Shown: positions 17,065-25,644, numbered from the stretch's first letter. The stretch: 64,000 nucleotides of DNA from JBFKAV01 sp041621405 (GCA_041621405.1 JBFKAV010000003.1:1-64000), one strand, 5' to 3'. Numbers and translations are program-made. The notes: generated from the sequence alone by a model not told the origin.

Positions 17065-18798
17065 ATGCTGAAGCGCCCCTTCGACAAGTCGAAACTGCCC
17101 AGCCGCCACGTGACCGAAGGCCCCGAGCGGGCGCCGCAGCGCAGCTACTTCTACGCGATGGGGATCACCGAGGAAGAGATCCACCAGCCCTGGGTCGGGG
17201 TCGCCACCTGCTGGAACGAGGCCGCGCCCTGCAACATCTCGCTCAATCGCCAGGCGCAGGTGGTCAAGCAGGGCGTGAAGAAGGGCGGCGGCACGCCGCG
17301 CGAGTTCACCACGATCACGGTGACCGACGGCATCGCCATGGGCAACGAGGGCATGCGCTCCTCGCTCGCCTCGCGCGACGCCATCGCCGACACCGTCGAG
17401 CTCACCATGCGCGGCCATTCCTACGACGCGCTCGTCGGGCTCGCGGGCTGCGACAAGTCGCTGCCGGGGATGATGATGGCCATGGTCCGGCTCAACGTGC
17501 CCTCGGTCTTCATCTACGGCGGCTCGATCCTGCCGGGCCGGCTGCATGGCAAGGACGTGACCGTGCAGGACGTGTTCGAGGGCGTCGGCAGGCACCAGGC
17601 GGGCACGATGTCCGAAGCCGAGCTCGAAATTCTCGAGCGGGTGGCCTGCCCCTCCGCCGGCGCCTGCGGCGCGCAGTACACGGCGAACACCATGGCCTGC
17701 GTCTCCGAGGCGATCGGCCTGGCGCTCCTCAATTCCTCCGGCGCGCCCGCTCCCTATGAGAGCCGTGACCAATACGGCGAGGCCTCCGGCGTGGCAGTGA
17801 TGCGGCTCATCGAGAAGAACATCCGCGCCCGCGACATCGTCACCCGCAAGTCGCTGGAGAACGCCGCGCGCGTGGTGGCCTGCACCGGCGGCTCGACCAA
17901 TGCCGGCCTGCACCTGCCCGCACTGGCCCACGAGGCGGGGATCGACTTCGACCTCTTCGACGTCTGCGACATCTTCCGCGACACGCCGTATTTCGTGAAC
18001 CTGCGGCCCGGCGGCGAGTACGTGGCCAAGGATCTCTTCGAGGTCGGCGGCGTGCCGGCGGTGATGAAGGAGCTGGCGAAGACGGGCTTGCTGCACCTCG
18101 ACTGCATGACCGCCTCGGGCCGAACGCTGGGCGAGGAACTGGACGACGTCCGGAGCGAGCCCGATGGCAAGGTGATCCACCCGGTCTCGAAGCCGCTCTC
18201 GCCCACCGGCGGGGTCGTCGGGCTGAAGGGGAACCTGGCGCCGGAAGGCGCCATCGTGAAGGTCGCCGGCATCGCCGAGGCCGACCAGGTCTTCACCGGC
18301 CCGGCCCGTGTGTTCGACAGCGAGGAGGACGCCTTCGCCGCCGTCAAGGCGCGGAAGTACAAGGAAGGCGAGGTGATCGTGATCCGCAACGAGGGGCCGA
18401 AGGGCGGCCCCGGGATGCGCGAGATGCTCGCCACCACCGCGGCCCTCTCCGGCCAGGGCATGGGCAAGAAGGTCGCGCTCATCACCGATGGCCGCTTCTC
18501 CGGCGCCACCCGCGGCTTCTGCGTCGGCCACGTCGGCCCCGAGGCGGCGGTGGGCGGCCCGATCGGGCTTCTGAAGGACGGCGACGCCATCACCATCAAC
18601 GCGGTCACAGGGGAGATCTCGGTCGCGCTCACCGACGCCGAGCTTTCCGCCCGCAAGGCCGAGTGGACGGGACCGCGCGAGACGATCTACGCCACCGGCG
18701 CGCTCTGGAAGTACGCCCAGCTGGTCGGCCCGGCCCGAGATGGCGCCGTGACACATCCCGGCGGCAAGGCCGAACGCCACGTCTACGCCGACCTCTAG
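17065..18798 (+). CDS. ilvD: dihydroxy-acid dehydratase
   Basis: 577-aa Fe-S enzyme that dehydrates 2,3-dihydroxy-isovalerate and -methylvalerate to the 2-keto acids in valine and isoleucine synthesis. The cluster cysteines are in CWNEAAPCN, LAGCDKSLPGMM and CPSAGACGAQYTANTMAC, and the C-terminal ITDGRFSGATRGFCVGHV is the ILVD/EDD signature. The length fits the shorter IlvD class. ATG 17065 has GGGAGGAG upstream. It appears to be a single-gene unit. Confidence 0.96.
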   Translation: MLKRPFDKSKLPSRHVTEGPERAPQRSYFYAMGITEEEIHQPWVGVATCWNEAAPCNISLNRQAQVVKQGVKKGGGTPREFTTITVTDGIAMGNEGMRSSLASRDAIADTVELTMRGHSYDALVGLAGCDKSLPGMMMAMVRLNVPSVFIYGGSILPGRLHGKDVTVQDVFEGVGRHQAGTMSEAELEILERVACPSAGACGAQYTANTMACVSEAIGLALLNSSGAPAPYESRDQYGEASGVAVMRLIEKNIRARDIVTRKSLENAARVVACTGGSTNAGLHLPALAHEAGIDFDLFDVCDIFRDTPYFVNLRPGGEYVAKDLFEVGGVPAVMKELAKTGLLHLDCMTASGRTLGEELDDVRSEPDGKVIHPVSKPLSPTGGVVGLKGNLAPEGAIVKVAGIAEADQVFTGPARVFDSEEDAFAAVKARKYKEGEVIVIRNEGPKGGPGMREMLATTAALSGQGMGKKVALITDGRFSGATRGFCVGHVGPEAAVGGPIGLLKDGDAITINAVTGEISVALTDAELSARKAEWTGPRETIYATGALWKYAQLVGPARDGAVTHPGGKAERHVYADL

Positions 18799-18872
18799 GT
18801 CGGTGCCGCGTGGAGACCGGCCGACGATCGGCGGCCTTGTCCGTCCAGGCTGACGCCCGGGAGGAGAACGCG

Positions 18873-19502
18873 ATGCATTCCTCGACCTCACTGCCCGGCC
18901 GCCGCGCCTTCGCGCTGGCCGCGCTCCTGGCGCTCGCCGCCTGCGAAGGCGGCCTGTCCTTCGGCGCGCCCGCCGAGGTCACGGTGGCCGGCGGCGCGGT
19001 CACCGTCGCCGGTCCCGCCGGCTATTGCGTCGACCGGGGCCTCAGTCGCACCGGCGGTTCGGAGGCCGTCGTCGTCCTCGGCTCATGCGCCGCCTTCTCT
19101 CCGTTGGCAGCCCGGCCCCCGGGCACGCCCGCCGTGCTCACCGCCACCGTCTCGGCCGAAGCCGCGGCGGCGCCCGAGCCCGGCGATCTCGAGCGCTTCC
19201 TGCGATCGCCCCAGGGCCGCGCCGCGATCTCCCGCGCCGGGCGCGCGGAGACGGTCGAGATCCTCTCCGCCCGCCGCGAGCAAGGCGTGCTCCTCCTCCA
19301 TATCCGCGACGAGAGCGCCGGCGCCGAGGGCCCGGCGACGGATCCCGCCTACTGGCGCGCGGTCTTCGGGCTGAACGGCCGGCTCGTCACCGCCACGGTG
19401 CTCGCCTTCGCCGACCGGCCGCTGTCGCGCGACCAGGGGTTCCGCCTGCTTGACGCGTTCGTCGACCGGCTCAGGGCGGCAAATCCCGCCACCCCGGCCT
19501 GA
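18873..19502 (+). CDS. putative lipoprotein of unknown function
   Basis: 209 aa with a lipoprotein signal (RRAFALAALLALAAC, lipobox LAAC), so probably anchored in the membrane facing the periplasm. GGGAGGAG precedes the ATG. Mature features are a short Val-rich repeat-like stretch (AEVTVAGGAVTVAGPAG), two Cys (GYCVDRG, LGSCAAF) and a conserved-looking C-terminal part (PAYWRAVFGLNGRLVTATVL). I do not know the family; it resembles conserved Rhodobacteraceae lipoproteins. The next genes follow on the same strand with short gaps. Confidence 0.7.
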   Translation: MHSSTSLPGRRAFALAALLALAACEGGLSFGAPAEVTVAGGAVTVAGPAGYCVDRGLSRTGGSEAVVVLGSCAAFSPLAARPPGTPAVLTATVSAEAAAAPEPGDLERFLRSPQGRAAISRAGRAETVEILSARREQGVLLLHIRDESAGAEGPATDPAYWRAVFGLNGRLVTATVLAFADRPLSRDQGFRLLDAFVDRLRAANPATPA

Positions 19503-19570
19503 TCGCCGTCTTGATCGATGCACCGAAACCCCCGATGCTCGCCCCGTCACCGAAAAGCCCCCGGAGAGCC

Positions 19571-20341
19571 ATGCCGTCCAGCGCCGACCGCCTGATCGAC
19601 CGCCTCGCCGAGGGTCGCGCGCTCAAGATCTGGCAGCGCGCCGCCGAGGCCGCGGCCACGGCCGACCTCGCCTCCTTGCGCACGCTGCGCTCCCGCGCCC
19701 GCCGCACCCAGCGCGAGCTCGACCGGCTTATCGCCACCGCCGAAAGCCGGCTGGCGCTGCCGCATGTCGGCTCCAACGCCATGCACCGTCCGCTTGGGGC
19801 CGACTGGCTCTGGCGCCCCGAGCCCTGGCGCCTTCCGATGAGCCCGCGCGGCCATGCCGGGCTCGACCGGCGCACCGAGCTCGCCCCGGGCGTCACGCTC
19901 TTCCACGATTGCCCGCTGCAGGAGATCGCGCTCAGGCAGGAACGCAACGGCCGCCCGGGCGACCTTGCCCCGTTCGGCCTGGCGCTCGAGGTGCTCGGCT
20001 TCGAGGGCAGCTTCCTCTCGCTCGCGCTCGACCTGCCCGACGGCGCCGCCGACGGGCTGCAGCGCCGCCACCTGCTCGCCGCCGAGCTCGACATCGAGGC
20101 CGAACGACCGTTGGCACTCCAGGCCCGGCTCAACGTCAAGCACGGGCCCAATACCGAGCAGATCCTCGCGGGCGTGACCCTCGGCAAGGGTGCTACGGTC
20201 GAGTTCGACCTCGCCTACAGCAATCTGAACGAGAAGCGGGTGGGGAAGATCTGGCTCGACCTGATCTTCGAGGCGCCCGCCCAGAACGCCATCCGCCTGC
20301 GTGATCTCACCATGAGCCGCCGACCGCGGGCCGAGGTCTGA
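19571..20341 (+). CDS. DUF6478-like hypothetical protein
   Basis: 256 aa from ATG 19571 (GGAG five bases upstream); an upstream in-frame start at 19511 would add 20 residues. It has a basic helical N-terminus (LRTLRSRARRTQRELDRLI), the phrase LPHVGSNAMHRPLGADWLWRPEPWR, and a beta-rich remainder resembling a carbohydrate- or lectin-like sandwich (KHGPNTEQILAGVTLGKG, EFDLAYSNLNEKRVGKIW). I recall such proteins in Rhodobacteraceae as DUF6478. Function unknown. It is followed eight bases later by another small gene. Confidence 0.65.
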   Translation: MPSSADRLIDRLAEGRALKIWQRAAEAAATADLASLRTLRSRARRTQRELDRLIATAESRLALPHVGSNAMHRPLGADWLWRPEPWRLPMSPRGHAGLDRRTELAPGVTLFHDCPLQEIALRQERNGRPGDLAPFGLALEVLGFEGSFLSLALDLPDGAADGLQRRHLLAAELDIEAERPLALQARLNVKHGPNTEQILAGVTLGKGATVEFDLAYSNLNEKRVGKIWLDLIFEAPAQNAIRLRDLTMSRRPRAEV

Positions 20342-20349
20342 GGCGCGCG

Positions 20350-20724
20350 ATGGCCGACTGGACGCTCGCCAAGCTGGGGTTCCGGGCCGGGGTCTGGGAG
20401 GGGCGGATCGCCGCCCCCTCGAAGTCCGCGGCCCGGCCCGAGATCGAGGTGCAGGCGATGGGCGCGCCGGTGCCCGCCGCCGAGGCCCGCCCCGACGGCA
20501 AGGGCGCCTGGCTCCTCGTCGTGCCGATCCCCGCCGAGGCGCTGGGCGACGGCATCGCCACCTTCCTCGTCTTCGACAAGGCCAGCGGCACGACGCTCGC
20601 GAGCTTTGCCATCGCCGCGGGCGAACCCGCCGACGACGACCTGCGCGCCGAGCTTGCCCTGCTGCGCGCCGAGCTCGACATGCTGAAGAAGGCATTCCGC
20701 CGCCTCGCCACCCGCGAGGACTGA
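20350..20724 (+). CDS. conserved hypothetical protein
   Basis: 124 aa; a beta-rich N-terminal part (LAKLGFRAGVWEGRI, KGAWLLVVPIPAEALGDG) and a C-terminal amphipathic helix (LRAELALLRAELDMLKKAFR) that could form a coiled coil. The gene starts eight bases after the DUF6478-like stop, so the pair is probably co-translated and functionally linked. No recognised family. GC hairpin follows the stop. Confidence 0.65.
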   Translation: MADWTLAKLGFRAGVWEGRIAAPSKSAARPEIEVQAMGAPVPAAEARPDGKGAWLLVVPIPAEALGDGIATFLVFDKASGTTLASFAIAAGEPADDDLRAELALLRAELDMLKKAFRRLATRED

Positions 20725-20725
20725 G

Positions 20726-20749
20726 GCGGGCGGCCCCACCGCCGCCCGC
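20726..20749. terminator. GC hairpin between convergent genes
   Basis: GCGGGCGG (20726-20733) pairs with CCGCCCGC (20742-20749), loop of eight bases, placed between a plus-strand and a minus-strand gene end. No T-tract, so only a terminator candidate. Confidence 0.4.
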
Positions 20750-20759
20750 GGCCGCCGGC

Positions 20760-21071
20760 TCAGGCGCCCCGACCCGGCCTCGGCAGATCTTCCGCGAAGT
20801 TTTCGAAGGCGGCCCCCGAGGCCACCAGGCAGGACGGCCCGCCCGGCGTGGTCACCACGATCGACCAGGTGCCCGTCTCGAGCGAGGCGAACACCTCAAG
20901 CACGGCATTGTTGGCCGCCAGCCCGATCGATTGCCGGGTCTCGCCGTAGCCGCTGGCGAGCCGCTCGACCACGACCTCGCGCGGCGCGCAGTTCGACTGC
21001 GCGTGCGCGATGTCCGTGGCCGCAATCAGCGCGGCGAATCCGAAGGAGAGTGCGAACATGTCTTTGGTCAC
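20760..21071 (-). CDS. small exported hypothetical protein
   Basis: 103 aa starting at GTG 21071 (AAGGGA upstream) or ATG 21059. The signal peptide is MFALSFGFAALIAATDIAHA, cut before QSNCAPRE. The mature part (ERLASGYGETRQSIGLAANN, WSIVVTTPGG, PSCLVASG) carries two Cys that could pair in the periplasm. This layout matches short exported Rhodobacteraceae proteins of unknown role. It is divergent from mcl2 and convergent with the preceding pair. Confidence 0.7.
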   Translation of the reverse strand: MTKDMFALSFGFAALIAATDIAHAQSNCAPREVVVERLASGYGETRQSIGLAANNAVLEVFASLETGTWSIVVTTPGGPSCLVASGAAFENFAEDLPRPGRGA

Positions 21072-21335
21072 GGGTCTTGTTCCCTTGCCCCGGCATGGGC
21101 CGCTGCCCGGGCGCCTGATCCGAAAACTCTCCGGTCCCGCCCGACCGCGCTCCGCACGTCCGATGTGATCAAGCCTGCGCCCGGAGGGCTGAGAAATGGT
21201 AAACGCGCCGTTCACCGCGTTGCAGCATCCGCAAACCGCTGGAATCGTGCCCCTTGCTGCGCTGCGGCGCCAAAACGCTTGATCGCGGCGCCGAGGTCGG
21301 GAAGGCTCCGCCGGGACCCTTGAGGGAGAGAATCG

Positions 21336-22211
21336 ATGACCCTGACCGACCGGCCCTGGCGCTCGGCGCTCTACATCCCGGGCTCGAAGGAGCGCGCACT
21401 CGAAAAGGCCAGGACGCTGCCGACCGACGCGATCCTCTTCGACCTCGAGGACGCGGTCGCGCCCGACGAGAAGCCGAACGCCCGCCGGCTCCTGGCCGAC
21501 ACCCTGGCCGCGGGCGGCTACGGCCAACACTCGCTCATCGTCCGCATCAACGCCCTCGACACGCCCTGGGGCGAGGACGATCTCGACGAGATCTCCCGCG
21601 CAAAGCCCGAGGCGATCCTGCTTCCGAAAGTCGACCGCGTCGCCGACATCGAGGCGCTGGCGCGCAAGCTCGACGCACGGCCGGAGATGGCCGACACCAA
21701 GATCTGGGCGATGATGGAGACGCCGCTGTCGGCGCTCAACGCCGCCGAGATCGCCGCCGCCCCGCGCATGGCCGGCTTCGTGCTCGGCACCAACGACCTC
21801 GCCAAGGACCTCGGCGCCCGCTTCCGCCCCGACCGCCTGCCCCTCCTCGCTGCGCTCCAGTTCTGCCTCCTGGCCGCCCGCGCTCATGGTCTTGTCGCGC
21901 TCGACGGAGTCTACAACGCCTTCAAGGATGCCGACGGGCTTCGCGCCGAATGCGAGCAAGGCCGCGACATGGGCTTCGACGGCAAGACCCTGATCCACCC
22001 CGATCAGCTCGCCGTCGCCAACGCGGTCTTCGCCCCAGCCGAGGCCGAGGTCGACCTCGCCAGCCGCCAGATCGCCGCCTTCGAGGAGGCGCAGACCGCC
22101 GGGCAGGGCGTGGCCGTGGTCGACGGAAGGATCGTCGAGAACCTGCACGTCGCCACCGCGCGGGCGACGCTTGCCAAGGCCGAGGCAATCGCCAAACTGG
22201 CAGCCGGTTAA
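21336..22211 (+). CDS. mcl2: (3S)-malyl-CoA thioesterase / CoA ester lyase, Mcl2 type
   Basis: 291-aa HpcH/HpaI-family protein. The start RSALYIPGSKERALEKA, the metal/CoA segment ILFDLEDAVAPDEKPNARR, WAMMETPLSALNAAEIA and GFDGKTLIHPDQLAVANAVF follow the Rhodobacter Mcl2 layout rather than Mcl1 (about 318 aa, GPGSRP start). Mcl2 hydrolyses (S)-malyl-CoA to malate in the ethylmalonyl-CoA pathway of acetate assimilation. The mesaconyl-CoA hydratase gene 0.8 kb downstream supports this. A citrate lyase beta-like or Mcl1-like activity is the alternative. Confidence 0.85.
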   Translation: MTLTDRPWRSALYIPGSKERALEKARTLPTDAILFDLEDAVAPDEKPNARRLLADTLAAGGYGQHSLIVRINALDTPWGEDDLDEISRAKPEAILLPKVDRVADIEALARKLDARPEMADTKIWAMMETPLSALNAAEIAAAPRMAGFVLGTNDLAKDLGARFRPDRLPLLAALQFCLLAARAHGLVALDGVYNAFKDADGLRAECEQGRDMGFDGKTLIHPDQLAVANAVFAPAEAEVDLASRQIAAFEEAQTAGQGVAVVDGRIVENLHVATARATLAKAEAIAKLAAG

Positions 22212-22223
22212 CGGAGCCTCGCC

Positions 22224-22772
22224 ATGCCCACGCTCATCCTCGGTCTCGCCCTCTGGTACGCGGGCCACTTCTTCAAGCGCGCGCTCCCTGACATGCGCCG
22301 GCGCCTTGGCGACCCCGGCAAGGGCGTCGCTGCGCTCCTCGTCCTCAGCGGCGTCGTGCTGATGGTGATCGGCTTTCGGGGCTGGGCGGCGCCGCAGCTC
22401 TGGAATCCGCCCGGCTGGACGATCCACCTCAACAACCTCCTCGTGCTCGCCGCGTTCTACCTATTCGCCGCCTCCGGCACGAAGGCCTGGGTCGCCACGC
22501 GGCTGCGCCACCCTCAGCTCACCGGCTTCAAGTCCTGGGCCGTCGCCCACCTGCTCGTGAACGGCGATCTCGCCTCGGTGCTCATGTTCGGCGGCCTGCT
22601 GGCCTGGGCGGTCGTCGAGGTCATCGTCATCAACCGCGCCGAGCCCGACTGGACGCCGCCCGCCCATGGCGGCCGCGCCGCCGAGGTGCGGGCCGTGGTC
22701 GGCACTCTGGTCCTCTTCGCCATCGTTGCCGCGATCCACGCCTGGATCGGCTACTGGCCGTTCCCGGGGTAA
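22224..22772 (+). CDS. NnrU family membrane protein
   Basis: 182-aa integral membrane protein with about five hydrophobic helices (LILGLALWYAGHFF, AALLVLSGVVLMVIGFRGW, LLVLAAFYLFAASG). The phrases GHFFKR and HLLVNGDLASVLMFGGLLAW carry His residues conserved in the NnrU family, named from nitrite/NO reduction gene clusters and also related to a carotenoid isomerase domain. There is no denitrification gene here; in this window it is tucked 12 bases after mcl2 and six before a DUF1737 gene. Its role in this context is unknown. Confidence 0.85.
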   Translation: MPTLILGLALWYAGHFFKRALPDMRRRLGDPGKGVAALLVLSGVVLMVIGFRGWAAPQLWNPPGWTIHLNNLLVLAAFYLFAASGTKAWVATRLRHPQLTGFKSWAVAHLLVNGDLASVLMFGGLLAWAVVEVIVINRAEPDWTPPAHGGRAAEVRAVVGTLVLFAIVAAIHAWIGYWPFPG

Positions 22773-22777
22773 AGCCG

Positions 22778-22981
22778 ATGAAAGCCTACCGACTGCTCAC
22801 CGAGGACGACACCTCGGCCTTCTGCCACAAGGTGACCGAGGCCCTCTCGAGGGGCTGGGAACTGCACGGCTCCCCGGCCTACGCCTTCGACGCCGCCACC
22901 GGCCGGATGCGCTGCGCCCAGGCGGTCACGAAGGAGGTCGAGAGCACCTATTCTCCCGACATGAAGCTGGGCCAGCTGTGA
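22778..22981 (+). CDS. DUF1737 domain protein
   Basis: 67-aa protein: MKAYRLLTEDDTSAFCHKV, then EALSRGWELHGSPAYAFD, the hallmark of DUF1737 (a GW-x-h-x-G sandwich of short strands). One intact domain spans the whole protein. Its stop overlaps the GTG start of the hydratase gene (GTGA), so translation is coupled. Function unknown; such domains often sit next to acyl-CoA genes in Rhodobacterales. Confidence 0.8.
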   Translation: MKAYRLLTEDDTSAFCHKVTEALSRGWELHGSPAYAFDAATGRMRCAQAVTKEVESTYSPDMKLGQL

Positions 22982-24009
22982 CCAAAACCAACCCGGGCCG
23001 CTTCTTCGAGGATTACCGCCTGGGCGAGGTGATCGCCCATGCCGTGCCGCGCACGCTCTCGGGCGGCGAACGTGCGCTCTACCACGCCCTCTACCCGGCG
23101 CGCCACGCGCTCTATTCCTCCGACGAGTTTGCCCGCGCCTGCGGCCTTCCCGCCGCGCCGCTCGACGACCTCATCGTGTTCCACACCGTCTTCGGCAAGA
23201 CGGTGCCCGACATCTCGCTCAATGCGGTCGCCAACCTCGGCTACGCCGAAGGCCGCTGGCTCGCGCCGGTGTTTCCGGGCGACACGCTCCGCGCCGAAAG
23301 CACGGTGATCGGGCTGAAGGAGACCTCCAGCGGCAAGTCGGGCGTGGTCTGGGTCGCCACCCGCGGCCTCAACCAGCATGGGCAGGCGGTGCTCGAATAC
23401 GTCCGCTGGGTGATGCTCCGCAAAGGCGACATCTCGGCCCCGGCGCCGGATCCGGCGATCCCCGACCTCGCCCAGGCCGTTGCGCCCGAGGGCCTGGTCA
23501 TTCCCGAAGGGCTCGATTTCTCCCGCTACGACTTCGCGCTGGCCGGCGAACCGCATCGCTGGGGCGACTACGAGGTGGGCGAGACGATCGACCATGTCGA
23601 CGGCGTGACGGTCGAGGAGGCCGAGCACATGCTCGCCACGCGGCTCTGGCAGAACACGGCCAAGGTGCATTTCGACGCCACCTTCCGCGAGGACGGCAAG
23701 AGGCTGATCTACGGCGGCCACGTGATCTCGCTGGCCCGCGCGCTTTCGTTCAACGGACTCGCCAATGCGCAGATGATCGTCGCGCTCAATGGCGGGGCGC
23801 ATGCCAACCCCTGCTTCGCCGGCGATACCGTGAGGGCCTGGAGCGAGGTGCTCGACAAGGTCGAGACCGAAGCCCCCGGCGTCGGTGCGCTGCGGCTTCG
23901 GCTGGTGGCGACGAAGGGCGGCGAACCCTTTGGCCTAAAGGGCGAGGACGGGAAGTACCTGCCCGACGTGCTGCTCGACCTCGACTACTGGGCGCTGATG
24001 CCGAAATGA
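22978..24009 (+). CDS. mch: mesaconyl-CoA hydratase
   Basis: 343-aa double hot-dog fold (MaoC-like) hydratase that converts mesaconyl-C1-CoA to beta-methylmalyl-CoA in the ethylmalonyl-CoA pathway. N-terminal phrase NPGRFFEDYRLGEVIAHAVP, ISLNAVANLGYAEGRW and the hydratase segment FRQ-like RLIYGGHVISLARALSFNGL with His are typical; length equals Rhodobacter Mch (343). It starts at GTG overlapping the DUF1737 stop and its own stop overlaps the next gene (ATGA), making a tightly coupled set with mcl2. Confidence 0.93.
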   Translation: MTKTNPGRFFEDYRLGEVIAHAVPRTLSGGERALYHALYPARHALYSSDEFARACGLPAAPLDDLIVFHTVFGKTVPDISLNAVANLGYAEGRWLAPVFPGDTLRAESTVIGLKETSSGKSGVVWVATRGLNQHGQAVLEYVRWVMLRKGDISAPAPDPAIPDLAQAVAPEGLVIPEGLDFSRYDFALAGEPHRWGDYEVGETIDHVDGVTVEEAEHMLATRLWQNTAKVHFDATFREDGKRLIYGGHVISLARALSFNGLANAQMIVALNGGAHANPCFAGDTVRAWSEVLDKVETEAPGVGALRLRLVATKGGEPFGLKGEDGKYLPDVLLDLDYWALMPK

Positions 24010-24593
24010 GGCCCACGGGGAGGTACGCCGTCTACCTGAGCCACCCCGAGGTCGTGATCGATCCTGCCGTCCCCGTCGCCGACTGGGGGCTGACGTCAGC
24101 CGGGGCCGCCCGCGTCACGTCGCTGGTTGAACGGCTGCCCGGGGGCGAGATCCACGTCGTCTCCTCTGCCGAGCGCAAGGCGCTCGAGACCGCATGGCCG
24201 ATAGCGGCGCGCGCCGGCACCCCGGTCGAGGTGCGCCCCGCCATGCACGAGAACGACCGCTCCGCCAGCGGCTTCCTGCCGGGGCCGGAATTCCAGAAGA
24301 CCGCCGATGCCTTCTTCGCCAACCCCGAGGAGTCCATCCGGGGCTGGGAACGCGCCGTCGACGCCCAGGCCCGAATCCTGAGCGAGGTCTCGGCCGTGCT
24401 CGACGCGCAGCCCTCGCGTTCGCTGATCTTTGCCGGCCACGGCGGGGTCGGAACGTTGCTTCAATGCGCATTCGCCAGCCGCCCCATCGGCCGCGAATGG
24501 GACCAGACTGCGAGCGGCCAGTGGTTCGCCTTCGACCCTCGATCTCGTAAGGCCCTGACAGGTTGGGCGCCGATGGAAACGCTGTTTGCCTGA
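24006..24593 (+). CDS. histidine phosphatase-like protein with altered RHG motif
   Basis: 195 aa of the phosphoglycerate mutase-like fold. The usual N-terminal RHG reads YLSHPEV, keeping the His but not the Arg or Gly; the second phosphate-pocket Arg may be in SSAERKALETAWPI, the Glu in HENDRS, and the C-terminal His in IFAGHGGVGTLLQ. Because the first Arg is missing, catalysis may be changed or lost. It overlaps the mch stop by four bases. Substrate unknown. Confidence 0.75.
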   Translation: MRPTGRYAVYLSHPEVVIDPAVPVADWGLTSAGAARVTSLVERLPGGEIHVVSSAERKALETAWPIAARAGTPVEVRPAMHENDRSASGFLPGPEFQKTADAFFANPEESIRGWERAVDAQARILSEVSAVLDAQPSRSLIFAGHGGVGTLLQCAFASRPIGREWDQTASGQWFAFDPRSRKALTGWAPMETLFA

Positions 24594-24706
24594 GACCGAC
24601 CGCACCTCGCGAAGGGCGTTTCTCGGCGAGGATCGCCATCCCCGCCGGCTCCTTGACGTTGAATGGCGGGCGCTGGTTCGCCGATGAATACCGTCAGCGC
24701 TAACGT

Positions 24707-24735
24707 GTGATCACGAAAATTCCACGCGTGATCAC
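24707..24735. promoter_or_regulatory. paired GTGATCAC palindromes upstream of sdhC
   Basis: Two perfect 8-bp palindromes GTGATCAC at 24707-24714 and 24728-24735, start-to-start 21 bp, with T before the first and AA after the second. The same arrangement with the same spacing and flanks occurs upstream of sucC. The pair ends 133 bases before the sdhC ATG. It looks like a binding site for two dimers on one DNA face. The rest of this 275-base gap shows no gene. Confidence 0.75.
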
Positions 24736-24868
24736 AAGGCGCATTTTTCTGTTCGGGGCGCCGGAGAACCGCACCGCCCAGCGCTCTTGCGGCGTGACAT
24801 GGCGGCGAAATTCACTATTGATACGGGCCAAGCCGCGATCAGGCGCCTCGCACGAAGGGAAACAACCG

Positions 24869-25252
24869 ATGGCCGACGTCAACCGGGGGAACCGGCCGCT
24901 TTCGCCGCACCTCCAGATCTACCGCCCGCAGCTTACCTCTATGACCTCGATCTTCACCCGGCTCACCGGCAACGCTCTGATCGTCGGCACCGTGCTCGTC
25001 GTCTGGTGGCTCCTGGCGGCGGCCACCGGCCCCGACTACTACGCCACCGCCAACGCCGTGCTCACCTCCTGGTTCGGCGACCTGGTGCTGCTGGGCTCGA
25101 CCTGGGCGCTCTGGTATCACGCGCTGGCCGGGCTCCGGCACCTCTACTGGGACACCGGCCGCGGGCTGGAGGTGGAGACCGCCGAGAAGCTCGGGCTCGC
25201 CGTCATCGCGGGCTCGCTCGTGCTCACGATCCTGACCATCCTCGTCGTCTGA
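24869..25252 (+). CDS. sdhC: succinate dehydrogenase cytochrome b556 subunit
   Basis: 127-aa membrane anchor of complex II that binds haem b and ubiquinone. The family start RPLSPHLQIYRPQLTSMTSIFTR-type segment (here split by LTSM) and SITHR-like MTSIFTRLTGNAL are present, with three hydrophobic helices; the haem His is in WALWYHALAGLRHLYWD. ATG 24869 follows GAAGGGA. First gene of the sdh operon; SdhD follows after ten bases. Confidence 0.95.
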   Translation: MADVNRGNRPLSPHLQIYRPQLTSMTSIFTRLTGNALIVGTVLVVWWLLAAATGPDYYATANAVLTSWFGDLVLLGSTWALWYHALAGLRHLYWDTGRGLEVETAEKLGLAVIAGSLVLTILTILVV

Positions 25253-25262
25253 GGGGCTCCCG

Positions 25263-25634
25263 ATGCGTTACCTGACCGACCGCAAGCGCGCCGAAGGCCT
25301 CGGCTCGGCAAAGACCGGAACCGAGCACTACTGGCAGATGCAAGTCAGCTCGGTGGTGCTCCTGATCCTCGTGCCGCTCTTCGTCTGCTTCATCGGACCG
25401 ATCCTCGGCGCGCCGCACGCAGAGGTCACGGCCTACCTCGCCCGCCCGTTCCCGGCGATCATCGCCGCGCTCACCCTGCTCGTCGGCCTCGTGCACTTCC
25501 GCATGGGCGCCCAGGTGGCGATCGAGGACTACAGCGAGGGCCTCACCCGCAAGCTCCTGGTCATCGGAGTGATCTGCCTCAGCTATGGCACGCTCGCCAC
25601 CGGCCTCTTCGCGCTGGCCCGCCTCGCGCTCTGA
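25263..25634 (+). CDS. sdhD: succinate dehydrogenase membrane anchor subunit
   Basis: 123-aa second membrane anchor of complex II. Three transmembrane segments ([52 protein letters not shown]) and the motif [14 protein letters not shown], whose His and Asp-Tyr pair belong to the haem/quinone site. The N-terminus carries the soluble [18 protein letters not shown] segment usual in alphaproteobacterial SdhD. Confidence 0.93.
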   Translation: MRYLTDRKRAEGLGSAKTGTEHYWQMQVSSVVLLILVPLFVCFIGPILGAPHAEVTAYLARPFPAIIAALTLLVGLVHFRMGAQVAIEDYSEGLTRKLLVIGVICLSYGTLATGLFALARLAL

Positions 25635-25644
25635 AGGATTCCCC

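Noticed and set aside
22224..22772. Denitrification locus suggested by an NnrU-family gene
   Set aside because: No nitrite or NO reductase genes nearby; the NnrU family occurs in many other settings.
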